Source: Thermoleophilia bacterium UBA6103 (lineage in GTDB: Bacteria; Actinomycetota; Thermoleophilia; UBA2241). From it: DNA of 64,000 nt. Shown here piece by piece: positions 42,354 through 50,660 of this stretch (position 1 is its first letter; every line of letters starts with the position of its first letter). A program made the translations under genes and the position numbers. The DNA is taken from assembly GCA_002423545.1 (NCBI GenBank), contig DIWP01000001.1, forward strand, positions 62,001 through 126,000, read 5' to 3'. A model generated the notes under the pieces. It searched no databases. It saw only the letters and a list, made by a program, of their open reading frames with translations, and was not told the DNA's origin.

Positions 42354-43061
42354 ATGGGCATCCATTTCGAACGCGAGGTATCCCGCATCAAGAAGCGCAT
42401 CCTGGCGCTGGGGGCGCTCGTAGAAGAGAACATGCACAAGGCGTTCGTGGCGCTCGAACGGCGCGACGTGGAGCTGGCCAAGGAGGTCATCGCCACCGAC
42501 GTCACGATCGACCAGACAGAGGTCGAGATCGAAGAGGACTGCCTCAAGATCCTCGCCCTGCATCAGCCGGTGGCCGGCGATCTGCGCTTCATCGTGGCCG
42601 TCTCCAAGATCAACAACGACCTGGAGCGCATCGGCGATCTGAGCGCGAACGTCTGCGCACGCACCATCGAGTTGTCGCGCGAAGAGCGCATCACCATCCC
42701 CACCACCATGCTCGTGATGGCCGAGCGCATCGAGGCGATGCTCGCCAGCACCCTCGACTCGCTGATCGACGTCGATGCCGAGATGGCCCGCCGGGTGCTC
42801 GTCGATGACCGCGAGGTCGACGAGCTGTTCGCGCGCCTCGTCACCGAGCTCAAGGAAGACATCCGCTCTCATCTCGACCTTCTCGACCCACTCATCGTCG
42901 TCTTCACGGTGGCGCGGTACCTGGAGCGCATGGCCGACCGCATGACCAACATCTGCGAGGACATCATCTACATGGCCGAAGGCGAGATCGTGCGCCATCA
43001 GGACCCGTCGGCCGTCGACGAGCTGCTGGAAGAGGAGATGCGGCGCGAGAACGGGGAGTGA
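42354..43061 (+). CDS. phoU: Phosphate-system regulator PhoU
   Basis: 235 residues, two repeats of the PhoU three-helix unit. Conserved stretches: HFEREVSRIKKRILALGALVEE, LAKEVIATDVTIDQTEVEIEEDCLKILAL (fragments), VAGDLRFIVAVSKINNDLERIGDLS and ARYLERMADRMTNICEDIIYM. Links the Pst transporter to PhoR and dampens the response when phosphate is ample. Closes the pst operon; 25 bases after pstB. Confidence 0.95.
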   Translation: MGIHFEREVSRIKKRILALGALVEENMHKAFVALERRDVELAKEVIATDVTIDQTEVEIEEDCLKILALHQPVAGDLRFIVAVSKINNDLERIGDLSANVCARTIELSREERITIPTTMLVMAERIEAMLASTLDSLIDVDAEMARRVLVDDREVDELFARLVTELKEDIRSHLDLLDPLIVVFTVARYLERMADRMTNICEDIIYMAEGEIVRHQDPSAVDELLEEEMRRENGE

Positions 43062-43103
43062 CCCGCCGGAGACCGTCGGTGCTCCGTCGGCGGCCGTCCT
43101 GCC

Positions 43104-44591
43104 TCAACGCACCTTCACGGTGACCTGGGGCGACCGCGCCGCGCCGACCGCGAAGCAGTAGACGATGGTGCCCTGGGGATCGATCGGCATCGAGTATACG
43201 GAGTAGGTGGCCCTGCGGCCGCCGCCCAGCGACTGCGTGCGGGTCTCGATAGCCGACGCCGGGACGGTACGGGCGTGCCACTTCCCGCCGATCCGGAAGC
43301 GCAGGGTCAGCCTGTCGCTGGAAGTGAGGGCGGGGAAGGTGCGGCCGCGCAGGACGGCACCCTTGCCTTTCGCGATCGCGACAGTACCCGACGGCGAGAC
43401 CGACAGCGTGCGCACGTCGATCCAGGTGCTGCGCAGTCCAAGCCGCTCGCGCAACGCCTGGCCGGAGACGGCGCGCACGCCGCGCGAGCCGATCGCATAG
43501 GCCTTGACCACGCGCGGCGAGACGCCGCGCTTGACCACGTAGATGGCGCGCAGAGCGCCGGGCGGCGAGTACGAGGATCCGAGGGCCCGGGACACCGACG
43601 CGGCGGAACGGACCAGGGGACTCTCGGGCCAAAGGAAGTAGGGCGATCCCTTGTCGTAGGGATCGGCCACGCTCTTGAGGTATGGCACGGGGCCGCCGGA
43701 CCAGACGTTCTCGACGTTCTCGGTGCGGCCGCCGGAGCTGGCGAAGAAGTAGGCGCCGATGGGGTGGCCGCGGTAGGTGGGCACCTGACCGCGCGTGACG
43801 TCGACGGCGGCCGTCGTGGCCCCGGCCTCGGCGCTGGCGCCCCCGTAGGCCTGACTGCGGGTGGTGCAGTAGACGTCGAAGGCACCTCCCGAACCGATGC
43901 GCTGCGCGCCGAAGGAGCGCGCCGCCGCCGCCTGTGCCCGCAGCGCCTCGCGCGGCCACGTCGGTGAGACCTCGCGCGGCAGTACGCCGTACAGGTACTG
44001 CTCCAGCGGCAGATGGTTGACGATCATGAAGCCGGCACCGCTGCGCACGATGCGCAGGGAGCCGCGGTAGCGCGCCCGCGCACCGGCCGGCCAGCCGTTC
44101 TGGGTGCTGTTGGCCAGCCGCAGCGTCGCTGAGCCGCCGGAGAAGACGACCGGCTTCTTGAACGACCAGCTCTGGCCCGCGGCTTTGACCCGGTAGGCGC
44201 TGCCCGACCAGGTCACGGTGGCCGGCGTCCCGCCGGGGATCCTCTGGGCGTCGGCGCCGGGCGCATCGACCGTGTAGGTCCGGCCGCAGCTGATGCGGAC
44301 GACCGGTTGCGATTCGGCCAGCAGTACGCGGATCGTCTTGTCTGCGGTGCGGCCGATCTGGACGCCGGTGTAGTAGTGCTTGATGATCCGCTGCCACGTC
44401 CAGCCGCGGCGGGCGGCGCCGCAGGCGCCGTACTGCGACATGCCGACTCCGTGGCCGTAGCCCCGGCCGACGATGGTGAAGCGGGTGGCCTCACCGGCTG
44501 CCTCTGCCGACGGCACGGCGACCGTCGCCGCAGTCAGGATCAGGAGGGCCGTGACGGCTGAGCGGAGCATCGTGGTTCGCCTTCTGTGCAT
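43104..44591 (-). CDS. SpoIID/LytB-domain cell-wall protein
   Basis: 495 residues with a Sec signal (about 1-31, ending SAEAA). Then GRGYGHGVGMSQYGA, typical of the SpoIID/LytB start, a central beta region, and the core LPLEQYLYGVLPREVSPTWPREALRAQA with catalytic-type Glu, followed by SSGGRTENVENVW. SpoIID is a lytic transglycosylase acting on denuded glycan in spores; in non-sporulating actinobacteria such proteins remodel wall glycan. The C-terminal 160 residues are an extra domain. ATG 44591 chosen; upstream frame is a shadow. Divergent from an SLH/NlpC enzyme. Confidence 0.88.
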   Translation of the reverse strand: MHRRRTTMLRSAVTALLILTAATVAVPSAEAAGEATRFTIVGRGYGHGVGMSQYGACGAARRGWTWQRIIKHYYTGVQIGRTADKTIRVLLAESQPVVRISCGRTYTVDAPGADAQRIPGGTPATVTWSGSAYRVKAAGQSWSFKKPVVFSGGSATLRLANSTQNGWPAGARARYRGSLRIVRSGAGFMIVNHLPLEQYLYGVLPREVSPTWPREALRAQAAAARSFGAQRIGSGGAFDVYCTTRSQAYGGASAEAGATTAAVDVTRGQVPTYRGHPIGAYFFASSGGRTENVENVWSGGPVPYLKSVADPYDKGSPYFLWPESPLVRSAASVSRALGSSYSPPGALRAIYVVKRGVSPRVVKAYAIGSRGVRAVSGQALRERLGLRSTWIDVRTLSVSPSGTVAIAKGKGAVLRGRTFPALTSSDRLTLRFRIGGKWHARTVPASAIETRTQSLGGGRRATYSVYSMPIDPQGTIVYCFAVGAARSPQVTVKVR

Positions 44592-44693
44592 CACCTTTCC
44601 CGTCCGGCTTCCGACGAAGGCCGGTGTCCGTGCTCTCTCACTGTCGGCAGAAACGCCGTGTGCCTGAACCGTTCTCGAGCGTGGCCCTGAAGG

Positions 44694-44715
44694 CTTCGGC
44701 AGGCCGCTGCCGAAG
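44694..44715. promoter_or_regulatory. Palindrome in the divergent cell-wall gene interval
   Basis: CTTCGGCAG and CTGCCGAAG are perfect 9-base arms around GCCG. It lies midway between the SpoIID/LytB and NlpC/P60 starts and could serve as an operator for either gene. Confidence 0.4.
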
Positions 44716-44741
44716 GCGCCGGTAAGGCCAACGGGCCGGCA

Positions 44742-44771
44742 GGCGTTCCTGTGAACGCCGTAGTGTATGGT
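44742..44771 (+). promoter_or_regulatory. Inverted repeat and -10 element before the NlpC/P60 gene
   Basis: GGCGTT (44742-44747) and AACGCC (44754-44759) form a 6-6-6 inverted repeat; TATGGT at 44766-44771 is a plausible -10, followed by a leader of about 45 bases. The repeat overlaps where the -35 would be. Confidence 0.45.
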
Positions 44772-44821
44772 AGCCGACGTTCGGCTCAAGAGCGGCAGGG
44801 TGCTGTCGATAGACACGAGTG

Positions 44822-46057
44822 ATGGCGCACGTTCATCAGACAGAGACCACCTGGGCCCGGCGCGCGGCGAGCGGCGCGCTCGCCTTGGCCATCGCAGGTG
44901 TCGTCTCGCTCGCCATCCTGCTCGCGCCGCCCTCCGAGGCCGCGGCCAAGAAGTATCGCGACGTCTCGAGCGGGCACTGGGCGCGCGCCTACATCTCATG
45001 GGTGACCAACCAGCGGATCGGCGGGCAGCGGCTGCTCGACGACTTCGGCAGCAGCTTCCGGCCCAAGCGGGCTCTGACCAGAGCACAGGCGGCTCGCGCG
45101 CTGGTGCTGGCGGCGCGTCGCCAGAAGACGGCGTTCAAGGCCATCGAGATCGTCGACGTGCCGCCCGACCACCCCTACCACGACGACATCCAGCGCGCGA
45201 AGAAGCTCGGCCTGCTGGGCATCTACAAGGACGGGTTCCGACCCGACGAGCCGATAGCCCTCTGGCAGTTCCATCGGGCCGCCGTACGCGTGGCCCGGCT
45301 GCGCTTTCCTGCTGAGGACTGGTCGATGCTCAAGGCTCTCGATCGCCGCTACTGGGAGCCGAACCCCGGCTGGAAGCCCGGCGTCCCCAAGTACTTCGCG
45401 ACCGAGGTGGCGGCCCGCTACCTCGGTCTGCGGTTCAACCACCCGGCCGGCGACGACAGCCTTGAGTTGGGGCCCATGGATCCGGTACGTCGCGATGAGG
45501 CGGCGTACACGGTCTACCAGCTTCTGCGTCTGCCGCAGTGGCGGGTGTACTCGCTGCGTACGTTCAACAAGGTCCGCTTTCCCAAGCTCAGCGAGCGGCA
45601 GAAGCAGATCCTCAGCTTCGCCTTCAAGTGGGCCGGCTATCCGCATATCTACGGCGGCGAGTTTCCCACCGTCGATTCGCCGTACGGCCGTCAGGCGCAC
45701 GGCGGCTTCGACTGCTCCGGCTTCACCTGGTGGGTGATGAAGATCAAGCACGGCTATGGGATCCCTCTATCGCAGCGTTCGGCGGCGCAGATGGCGGCCG
45801 GCGCCAAGCCACGCATCAAGAGGGGCAAGCTCGAGGCATGTGACCTGATCTTCTTTGGACCGTCGGGCCCGAAGTCAGCGGCAGCATCGAGCTACCATGC
45901 GGCTCTGTACATCGGCAATGGGTGGTTCATCCACTCGACGGGTTCGTCGGCCGGCGTGAGCCTGGCGTCCATCTCCTGGCCGGGCTGGGCCTGGACGACC
46001 GATCTGATGTGGGGCCGCCGGCTGCTCAAGAAGGCCGAGCTGCGCGTCGTCCGCTAG
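44822..46057 (+). CDS. Secreted NlpC/P60 peptidase with SLH-like repeats
   Basis: 411 residues. Signal sequence about 10-43 (ALAIAGVVSLAILLAPPSEAAA). Two or three SLH-like repeats follow: YRDVSSGHWARAYISWVTNQ, VPPDHPYHDDIQRAKKLGLL and a degenerate third. The C-terminal NlpC/P60 domain has HGGFDCSGFTWWVM (catalytic Cys), YHAALYIGNG (His) and WFIHS. Expected to cut peptidoglycan stem peptides while bound to the wall. ATG 44822 preferred over the adjacent GTG. Confidence 0.9.
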   Translation: MAHVHQTETTWARRAASGALALAIAGVVSLAILLAPPSEAAAKKYRDVSSGHWARAYISWVTNQRIGGQRLLDDFGSSFRPKRALTRAQAARALVLAARRQKTAFKAIEIVDVPPDHPYHDDIQRAKKLGLLGIYKDGFRPDEPIALWQFHRAAVRVARLRFPAEDWSMLKALDRRYWEPNPGWKPGVPKYFATEVAARYLGLRFNHPAGDDSLELGPMDPVRRDEAAYTVYQLLRLPQWRVYSLRTFNKVRFPKLSERQKQILSFAFKWAGYPHIYGGEFPTVDSPYGRQAHGGFDCSGFTWWVMKIKHGYGIPLSQRSAAQMAAGAKPRIKRGKLEACDLIFFGPSGPKSAAASSYHAALYIGNGWFIHSTGSSAGVSLASISWPGWAWTTDLMWGRRLLKKAELRVVR

Positions 46058-46064
46058 CTCCGAG

Positions 46065-46149
46065 CCGGCCGCCAGTCGACACGGCGCACCGGCCGCCAGT
46101 CGACACGGCGTACCGGCCGCCCTCGACACGGCGTACCGACCGCCCTCGG
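46065..46149 (+). repeat. Short tandem repeat, 3.6 copies
   Basis: Unit CCGGCCGCCAGTCGACACGGCGCA occurs in copies of 24, 24 and 23 bases and a partial fourth copy (46136-46149). The first two copies differ at one base. It fills the space between two convergent genes and contains no spacer, so it is not a CRISPR array. Confidence 0.8.
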
Positions 46150-46151
46150 TG

Positions 46152-46427
46152 TCAGATGGTCTCGTCGGTGCGCAGCTCGCCGGCTGCCTCGGTCGACATG
46201 AGATCCAGCACCCGGTCATGGGTCATCGCGCGGCCCATGAACAGGACGCTGCCGCCGGCCCACAGCGTGACCCGGGCTCCGACAGGGAAGCGGTATGCCT
46301 CTCCGCCGTGGACGACCGCGGTGAGAAGCGAGTGGTCGACCTGGCGCACCACCTCGCACCGCTCGACCGGGAACGGGACTCCGTCGTCGATCTGCAGGTG
46401 CGGATCTCTCTCTGGTCCGATCAGCAC
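46152..46427 (-). CDS. Small beta-barrel-like protein, possible PilZ N-domain relative
   Basis: 91 residues. GTG 46427 has GGAGG 5 bases upstream, and a TATACT -10 element on the same strand at 46465-46470 fits. The sequence alternates short hydrophobic strands: PFPVERCEVVRQVDHSLLTAVVH, YRFPVGARVTLWAGG, SVLFMGRAM, which recalls the N-terminal domain of YcgR/PilZ flagellar-brake proteins, but no RxxxR PilZ motif is present. Identity as a real gene rests on the start signals. Confidence 0.55.
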   Translation of the reverse strand: MLIGPERDPHLQIDDGVPFPVERCEVVRQVDHSLLTAVVHGGEAYRFPVGARVTLWAGGSVLFMGRAMTHDRVLDLMSTEAAGELRTDETI

Positions 46428-46464
46428 GACGGCCTCCGATGCTGCCGCAGGCTCGCGATATCGC

Positions 46465-46492
46465 AGTATAGCAGGGCCCTGTGGAGTACTAT
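46465..46492. promoter_or_regulatory. Divergent -10 elements around a CAGGGCCCTG palindrome
   Basis: TATACT on the minus strand (46465-46470) and TACTAT on the plus strand (46487-46492) are good -10 hexamers pointing away from each other. Between them CAGGGCCCTG (46472-46481) is a perfect 10-base palindrome suited to be a shared operator. Confidence 0.5.
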
Positions 46493-46499
46493 AGGAGCG

Positions 46500-46733
46500 A
46501 AGGACGTCGTCGGCGGAAAGGCGCAGCCGAGAGGGCCTGCCGGAATCGCTTCTGGGGGCCTGACATCGGTACGACAGCTCCCGGAGCAGGCGAAGATTCC
46601 TTCGCAACGCCCGCAGACGACAGGTTTGGGTACTTTTCCTGCGGATCCATGCCTGTCGGCCCGGGCCAGGGGATGACCGGCGGTGCTCGGAGGGAGCCGC
46701 AGACACCGCCGCAACGACGGCAAAGGAGTGGCC
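46500..46733 (+). other. Long structured 5' leader of the solute-binding protein gene
   Basis: If transcription starts near 46499 the leader is about 235 bases, much longer than others here. It contains GCGAAG-ATTC-CTTCGC (46590-46605), the palindrome GCTCCCGGAGC near 46577, and GGCGGTG (46679-46685) pairing with CACCGCC (46704-46710). I could not match it to a riboswitch consensus I know; no ORF of note lies inside. Confidence 0.35.
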
Positions 46734-48557
46734 ATGCAACGAGTCTTCCGGCGACGGAGTCACCGCGGCAAAGCGTTCCTGCTGGCACTGGTCGTCGGCC
46801 TGCTGGCGGCCCTGTCTGTGACCACGGTGGTCCTCGCAGAGAGCCCCTCTCCGGCCGACAAGCTCATCCTGCGCGCCGGCTGGACCAACGATCCCGACAA
46901 CCTCAACCCTTTCATCGGCTACGAATCGTCGTCCTACGAGGTCTGGCGGCTCAACTACAACCTGCTGACGGGCTGGGACGCTGCCACGCTTGAGCCCGCA
47001 CCGGAGCTCGCTGAGAGCTGGGAGATCTCGGACGACGGCAAGGTGTGGACGTTCAAGATCCGTCAGGACGCCACGTGGCAGGACGGCGAGCCGGTGACGG
47101 CGAAGGACGTGGCCTGGACGTTCAACACGATCATCGAAGAAGAGCTGAGCGCGTTCACGCTCTACACCGAGTTCATCGAGAGGGTCGAGACACCGGACGA
47201 CTACACTGCCCGGTTCATCTGCAGCCAGCCGAAGGCCAATATGCTCGGCCTCTGGGTCTTCATACTGCCCGAGCACATCTGGGGAAAGATCCCGGCCAAG
47301 GCTCTCGCCGAGACCTTCGCGAACGACCCTCCGATCATCGGTAGCGGCCCCTTCCAGGTCGTCGAGTGGAAGAAGGGCGAATTCCTGCGCATGGAAGCCA
47401 ACAAGGACTACTGGGGTGGTGCGCCGACGATCGACGAGGTCATCTTCCAGACCTACAACAACTCGGACACGATGGCCCAGGACCTCAAGGCCGGCGCTCT
47501 CGACTGCGCCTGGAACATCCCGACGGCGCAAGTGGAGCCGCTCGACGCGCTCCCGGATGTGACCGCGCATGGCTACACGCCGGTGGGCATGGACGAACTG
47601 GGCTTCAACTGCTACGAGGGCGAGGCTTCGCTGGGGCATCCGGTGCTGCGCGACCCGGCCTTCCGACGGGCGCTGAACTACGCCGTCGACAAGGAGCAGA
47701 TCAAGCAGATCGCCTACTCGGGCTTCGGTATCCCCGGCCTGAGCATCATCCAGCCGGACAAGTACACCGACCCGGATTGGCACTGGCAGCCGCCCGAGCC
47801 CTACGAGTTCGACCTCGAGAAGGCCAAGTCCGAGCTCGACGCGGCGGGCTACACGGACGAGGACGGCGACGGTGTGCGCGAGTACGAGGGCGAGCCGATC
47901 ACCTTGCGCCTCTACGCGCGCAGCGAGTCCGCCGAGAGTCAGAAGTCCGGCAAGCTCATCACCGGGTGGTTTGAACAAGTCGGCCTGGATATCAAGTACG
48001 AGGTCATCGACGACGGCGTGCTCGGCGACAAGCAGTTCAACTACAACGACGACGACGAGTTCGCGCCCGACTTCGACATGTTCATCTGGGGCTGGGGCGG
48101 AGACATCGACCCCAACTTCATCCTCTCGATCTTCACCACCGCTCAGATCGAGAGCTGGAGCGACTGCAACTGGAGCAACGAGGAGTACGACGAGCTCTTC
48201 AGCGAGCAGCAGCGCACCATCGACCCGGATGCGCGCAAGCAGATCATCGACCGCATGCAGGAGATCTGGTACGAGGAGAGCCCGTACATCATCCTGCAGT
48301 ACCCCGATAACTTCGAGGCGTACAACACCGGCAAGTGGACCGGCTGGACCCGTTCACCGGCCGAGGTCGGCAGCGTGTGGTACAACGCGACCGTTTACGA
48401 CACGTACCTCAATCTCAAGCCGAACACCGAGACCGCGACGAGCGGCGGCAGCAACACCGGGCTGATCGTCGGCATCATCGTGGGTGCAGTGGTGGTGATC
48501 GGCATCGTCCTGCTGATCCTCCTCAGGAGGCGGCCCAAGGCCACGGAAGAGGTCTGA
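46734..48557 (+). CDS. Family 5 solute-binding protein with C-terminal membrane anchor
   Basis: 607 residues. Signal peptide to about residue 35 (ending VVLAES) without lipobox; SBP family 5 body with NDPDNLNPFIGYESSSYEVWRLNY, AESWEISDDGKVWTFKIRQDATWQDGEPVTAKDVAWTFN (family elements), FRRALNYAVDKEQI and LDAAGYTDEDGDGVREYEG. A Thr/Ser/Gly linker leads to a single C-terminal helix GLIVGIIVGAVVVIGIVLLILL and an RRR tail. Family 5 proteins bind peptides, nickel or other solutes. No permease or ATPase genes are adjacent. The mature chain is strongly acidic. ATG 46734 with AAAGGAG upstream. Confidence 0.88.
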   Translation: MQRVFRRRSHRGKAFLLALVVGLLAALSVTTVVLAESPSPADKLILRAGWTNDPDNLNPFIGYESSSYEVWRLNYNLLTGWDAATLEPAPELAESWEISDDGKVWTFKIRQDATWQDGEPVTAKDVAWTFNTIIEEELSAFTLYTEFIERVETPDDYTARFICSQPKANMLGLWVFILPEHIWGKIPAKALAETFANDPPIIGSGPFQVVEWKKGEFLRMEANKDYWGGAPTIDEVIFQTYNNSDTMAQDLKAGALDCAWNIPTAQVEPLDALPDVTAHGYTPVGMDELGFNCYEGEASLGHPVLRDPAFRRALNYAVDKEQIKQIAYSGFGIPGLSIIQPDKYTDPDWHWQPPEPYEFDLEKAKSELDAAGYTDEDGDGVREYEGEPITLRLYARSESAESQKSGKLITGWFEQVGLDIKYEVIDDGVLGDKQFNYNDDDEFAPDFDMFIWGWGGDIDPNFILSIFTTAQIESWSDCNWSNEEYDELFSEQQRTIDPDARKQIIDRMQEIWYEESPYIILQYPDNFEAYNTGKWTGWTRSPAEVGSVWYNATVYDTYLNLKPNTETATSGGSNTGLIVGIIVGAVVVIGIVLLILLRRRPKATEEV

Positions 48558-48614
48558 CGCGTCGACGGCCGGCTGGGGCGACGGACCCGACCCGGACGGT
48601 CACGACAAGTAATG

Positions 48615-48646
48615 GGGGGCGGCGCGCCTCAGGGCGCGCCGCCCCC
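48615..48646. terminator. Strong bidirectional terminator
   Basis: A perfect 14-base GC stem starting GGGGGCGGCGCG with a TCAG loop, followed on the plus strand by TTCA. Lies between the binding-protein gene and the convergent HNH gene and probably ends both. Confidence 0.8.
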
Positions 48647-48696
48647 TTCACGTTCCGTCGTCATGAGCCCTCATCGGGCGCCGTCCAGAGCTCTCC

Positions 48697-49206
48697 TCAG
48701 CCGGCTGCCGTCGCCGGCTCCAGGTACGGCAGCCAGGAGTCGTGGATGTCGTCCACGTACATGTAGACGAAGCAGGTGGGATCGGGCGCCCGCGGCGGAC
48801 GAGCGAGGCGCATGTCGGCGCCGGCCGGCGTCCTGTCTCCCTTCTTGAGGTTGCAGGGCGCGCACGAGGCGACGACGTTCTCCCACGTGTCGGTGCCACC
48901 CTTTGAGCGCGGCAGCACGTGGTCGACGGTGAGCCGCTTGTCGGCGCCGCAGTACTGGCAGCGGAAGCGATCGCGGGCGAAGACCGCGCGTCGCGAGATG
49001 CGGCGCGCGGGTCCGCGCGGGACGTGGACGTACTCGCGGAGCTTGATGACGTGAGGGACCCGGTGGCACTCGTGCTCAGAGCGACACAGCCTCTCTGAGA
49101 GGTCGATCGCCTCGGCCTTGCGCTTGAGCAGAAGGACGAGCGCGCGCCGTGAGGAACACACGTTCAACGGCTCATATGTGGCGTTGAGGACCAGCACCCT
49201 GCGCAC
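48697..49206 (-). CDS. HNH endonuclease
   Basis: 169 residues. N-terminal RRVLVLNATYEPLNVCSSRRALVLLL is the usual opening of a widespread chromosomal HNH family. The nuclease motif is FRCQYCGADKRLTVDHVLPRSKGGTDTWENVVASCAPCN (read as CQYCG, DHVLPRSKGG, N, CAPCN), with both zinc CxxC pairs. Not linked to a mobile element; role in the cell is not established. GTG 49206 is chosen because it sits 11 bases after a TATGCT -10, giving a nearly leaderless message; a longer frame is open upstream. Confidence 0.88.
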   Translation of the reverse strand: MRRVLVLNATYEPLNVCSSRRALVLLLKRKAEAIDLSERLCRSEHECHRVPHVIKLREYVHVPRGPARRISRRAVFARDRFRCQYCGADKRLTVDHVLPRSKGGTDTWENVVASCAPCNLKKGDRTPAGADMRLARPPRAPDPTCFVYMYVDDIHDSWLPYLEPATAAG

Positions 49207-49217
49207 GTCCGCATCGT

Positions 49218-49223
49218 AGCATA
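49218..49223 (-). promoter_or_regulatory. -10 element of the HNH gene (near-leaderless)
   Basis: TATGCT on the minus strand. Initiation 6-7 bases downstream would leave about 5 bases before the GTG at 49206, so translation would start at or next to the 5' end. Confidence 0.45.
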
Positions 49224-49289
49224 GGCTGTATGAGCATCCCATGAGAGCCCGGGCCCGTCCCGGGCCCGACCTGCGATCCGGAGCCGGAC

Positions 49290-50660
49290 GTGGACCTGTT
49301 CTCCATCTCCGACGAGCAGCTGGCCGACGAGGCACCGCTGGCCGCCCGCATGCGCCCGCGGCGGCTCGACGAGCTTGTCGGCCAATCGGACATCGTCGGC
49401 GAGGGCACCGTGCTCCGGCGCGCGCTGGAGCGCGGCGGACCGTCGTCCATGCTCTTCTTCGGCCCGCCGGGCAGCGGCAAGACGACGCTGGCCCGGCTTG
49501 CGGCGGCTGAGACCGGCGCCCGTCTGGTCCAGCTCTCGGCCGTGAGCGCCGGGACCGCCGACGTCCGCGCCGCCCTCACGGCGGCCCGCGAGGCGCGCAC
49601 CCTGGATGGTGTCCGCACCATCCTGTTCATCGATGAGATCCACCGCTTCAACAAGGCGCAGCAGGACGCCCTCCTGCCCGCCATCGAGGACGGGGTCGTC
49701 ACGCTCATCGGCGCCACCACCGAGAACCCCTACTTCGAAGTCAACTCGGCGCTGCTCTCCCGGTGTCGGCTCTACCGGTTCGAGCCGCTCAGCGTGGACG
49801 AGGTGGCAGAGCTCGTGGAGCGGGCGCTGAAAGACACGGAGCGCGGCCTGGGCCGGTTGCCGCTTGAGGTCGAGTCGGGCGTCACGGAGCTCCTCGCCGA
49901 GGCCTCCGGCGGCGACGCCCGCGTCGCCCTCAATGGTCTGGAGGCGGCGGTCCATGCTCTCGACGTCAAGCCGGGCGGAGAGACGCGGACCATCACCGTC
50001 GCGGCGCTGCGTGACGCGATCCGGGAGAGCCCCGTGCACTACGACCGCCGAGACGCGCACTACGACACCGTCTCGGCGTTCATCAAGTCGCTGCGTGGCA
50101 GCGACCCCGACGCCGCGATCTACTACCTTGCCTGCATGCTCGAGGGCGGCGAAGACCCCGTCTTCATAGCCCGGCGGATGGTCATCTTCGCCAGCGAGGA
50201 CGTGGGCAACGCCGACCCGACCGCCCTGCAGCTCGCCGTCGCCGCTTCGCGGGCCGTGGAGCTCGTCGGACTGCCCGAGGGCAGGATCAACCTCAGTCAA
50301 GCGGCCACGTACCTCGCGCTGGCGCCGAAGAGCAACGCCGCCTATCTGGCTATCGATGCCGCCCTTGCCGACGTGCGCTCCAGGGGCACGCTGCCGCCAC
50401 CGGCGCATCTGCGCGACGGCAGCTATCGCGGTGCTGCCGGGCTCGGTCACGGCGTGGGGTACAAGTACCCGCACGACTTCGGTGGCTACGTCGTCCAGAG
50501 ACACCTCCCGGAAGAGCTGGCCGAGCGGCGGTACTACCGTCCCGTCCGTGGCGTCGAGCTTCGACGCGCCGAGTGGCTCGGTGCGACGTTCGACGGAGGA
50601 GCTAAGGATTCTCTCGAGACCGCCGATAGGCACAACAGGACCGATCCTGAGAGACCATGA
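49290..50660 (+). CDS. rarA: Replication-associated recombination protein RarA (MgsA)
   Basis: 456-residue AAA+ ATPase of the clamp-loader clade that acts at stalled forks with SSB. Walker A FGPPGSGKTT, Walker B FIDEIHRFNKAQQD, sensor 1 IGATTENPYFEVN, arginine finger LLSRCR, and the C-terminal tetramerisation domain with HYDTVSAFIKSLRGSDPDAAIYYLACML and FASEDVGNADP, KYPHDF. Start GTG 49290. It overlaps the next gene by four bases (ATGA). Confidence 0.95.
   Translation: MDLFSISDEQLADEAPLAARMRPRRLDELVGQSDIVGEGTVLRRALERGGPSSMLFFGPPGSGKTTLARLAAAETGARLVQLSAVSAGTADVRAALTAAREARTLDGVRTILFIDEIHRFNKAQQDALLPAIEDGVVTLIGATTENPYFEVNSALLSRCRLYRFEPLSVDEVAELVERALKDTERGLGRLPLEVESGVTELLAEASGGDARVALNGLEAAVHALDVKPGGETRTITVAALRDAIRESPVHYDRRDAHYDTVSAFIKSLRGSDPDAAIYYLACMLEGGEDPVFIARRMVIFASEDVGNADPTALQLAVAASRAVELVGLPEGRINLSQAATYLALAPKSNAAYLAIDAALADVRSRGTLPPPAHLRDGSYRGAAGLGHGVGYKYPHDFGGYVVQRHLPEELAERRYYRPVRGVELRRAEWLGATFDGGAKDSLETADRHNRTDPERP

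Noticed and set aside
46065..46149. Possible CRISPR array
   Set aside because: Repeats are directly joined with no spacers and there are no cas genes.
46500..46733. Known riboswitch in the leader of the binding-protein gene
   Set aside because: I looked for T-box, SAM, cobalamin, TPP, glycine, guanidine and cyclic-di-AMP signatures and none was convincing.
48697..49335. Longer start for the HNH nuclease
   Set aside because: The extra N-terminal residues are Arg/Pro-rich, overlap the rarA start region, and the family begins at RVLVLNATYEPL.
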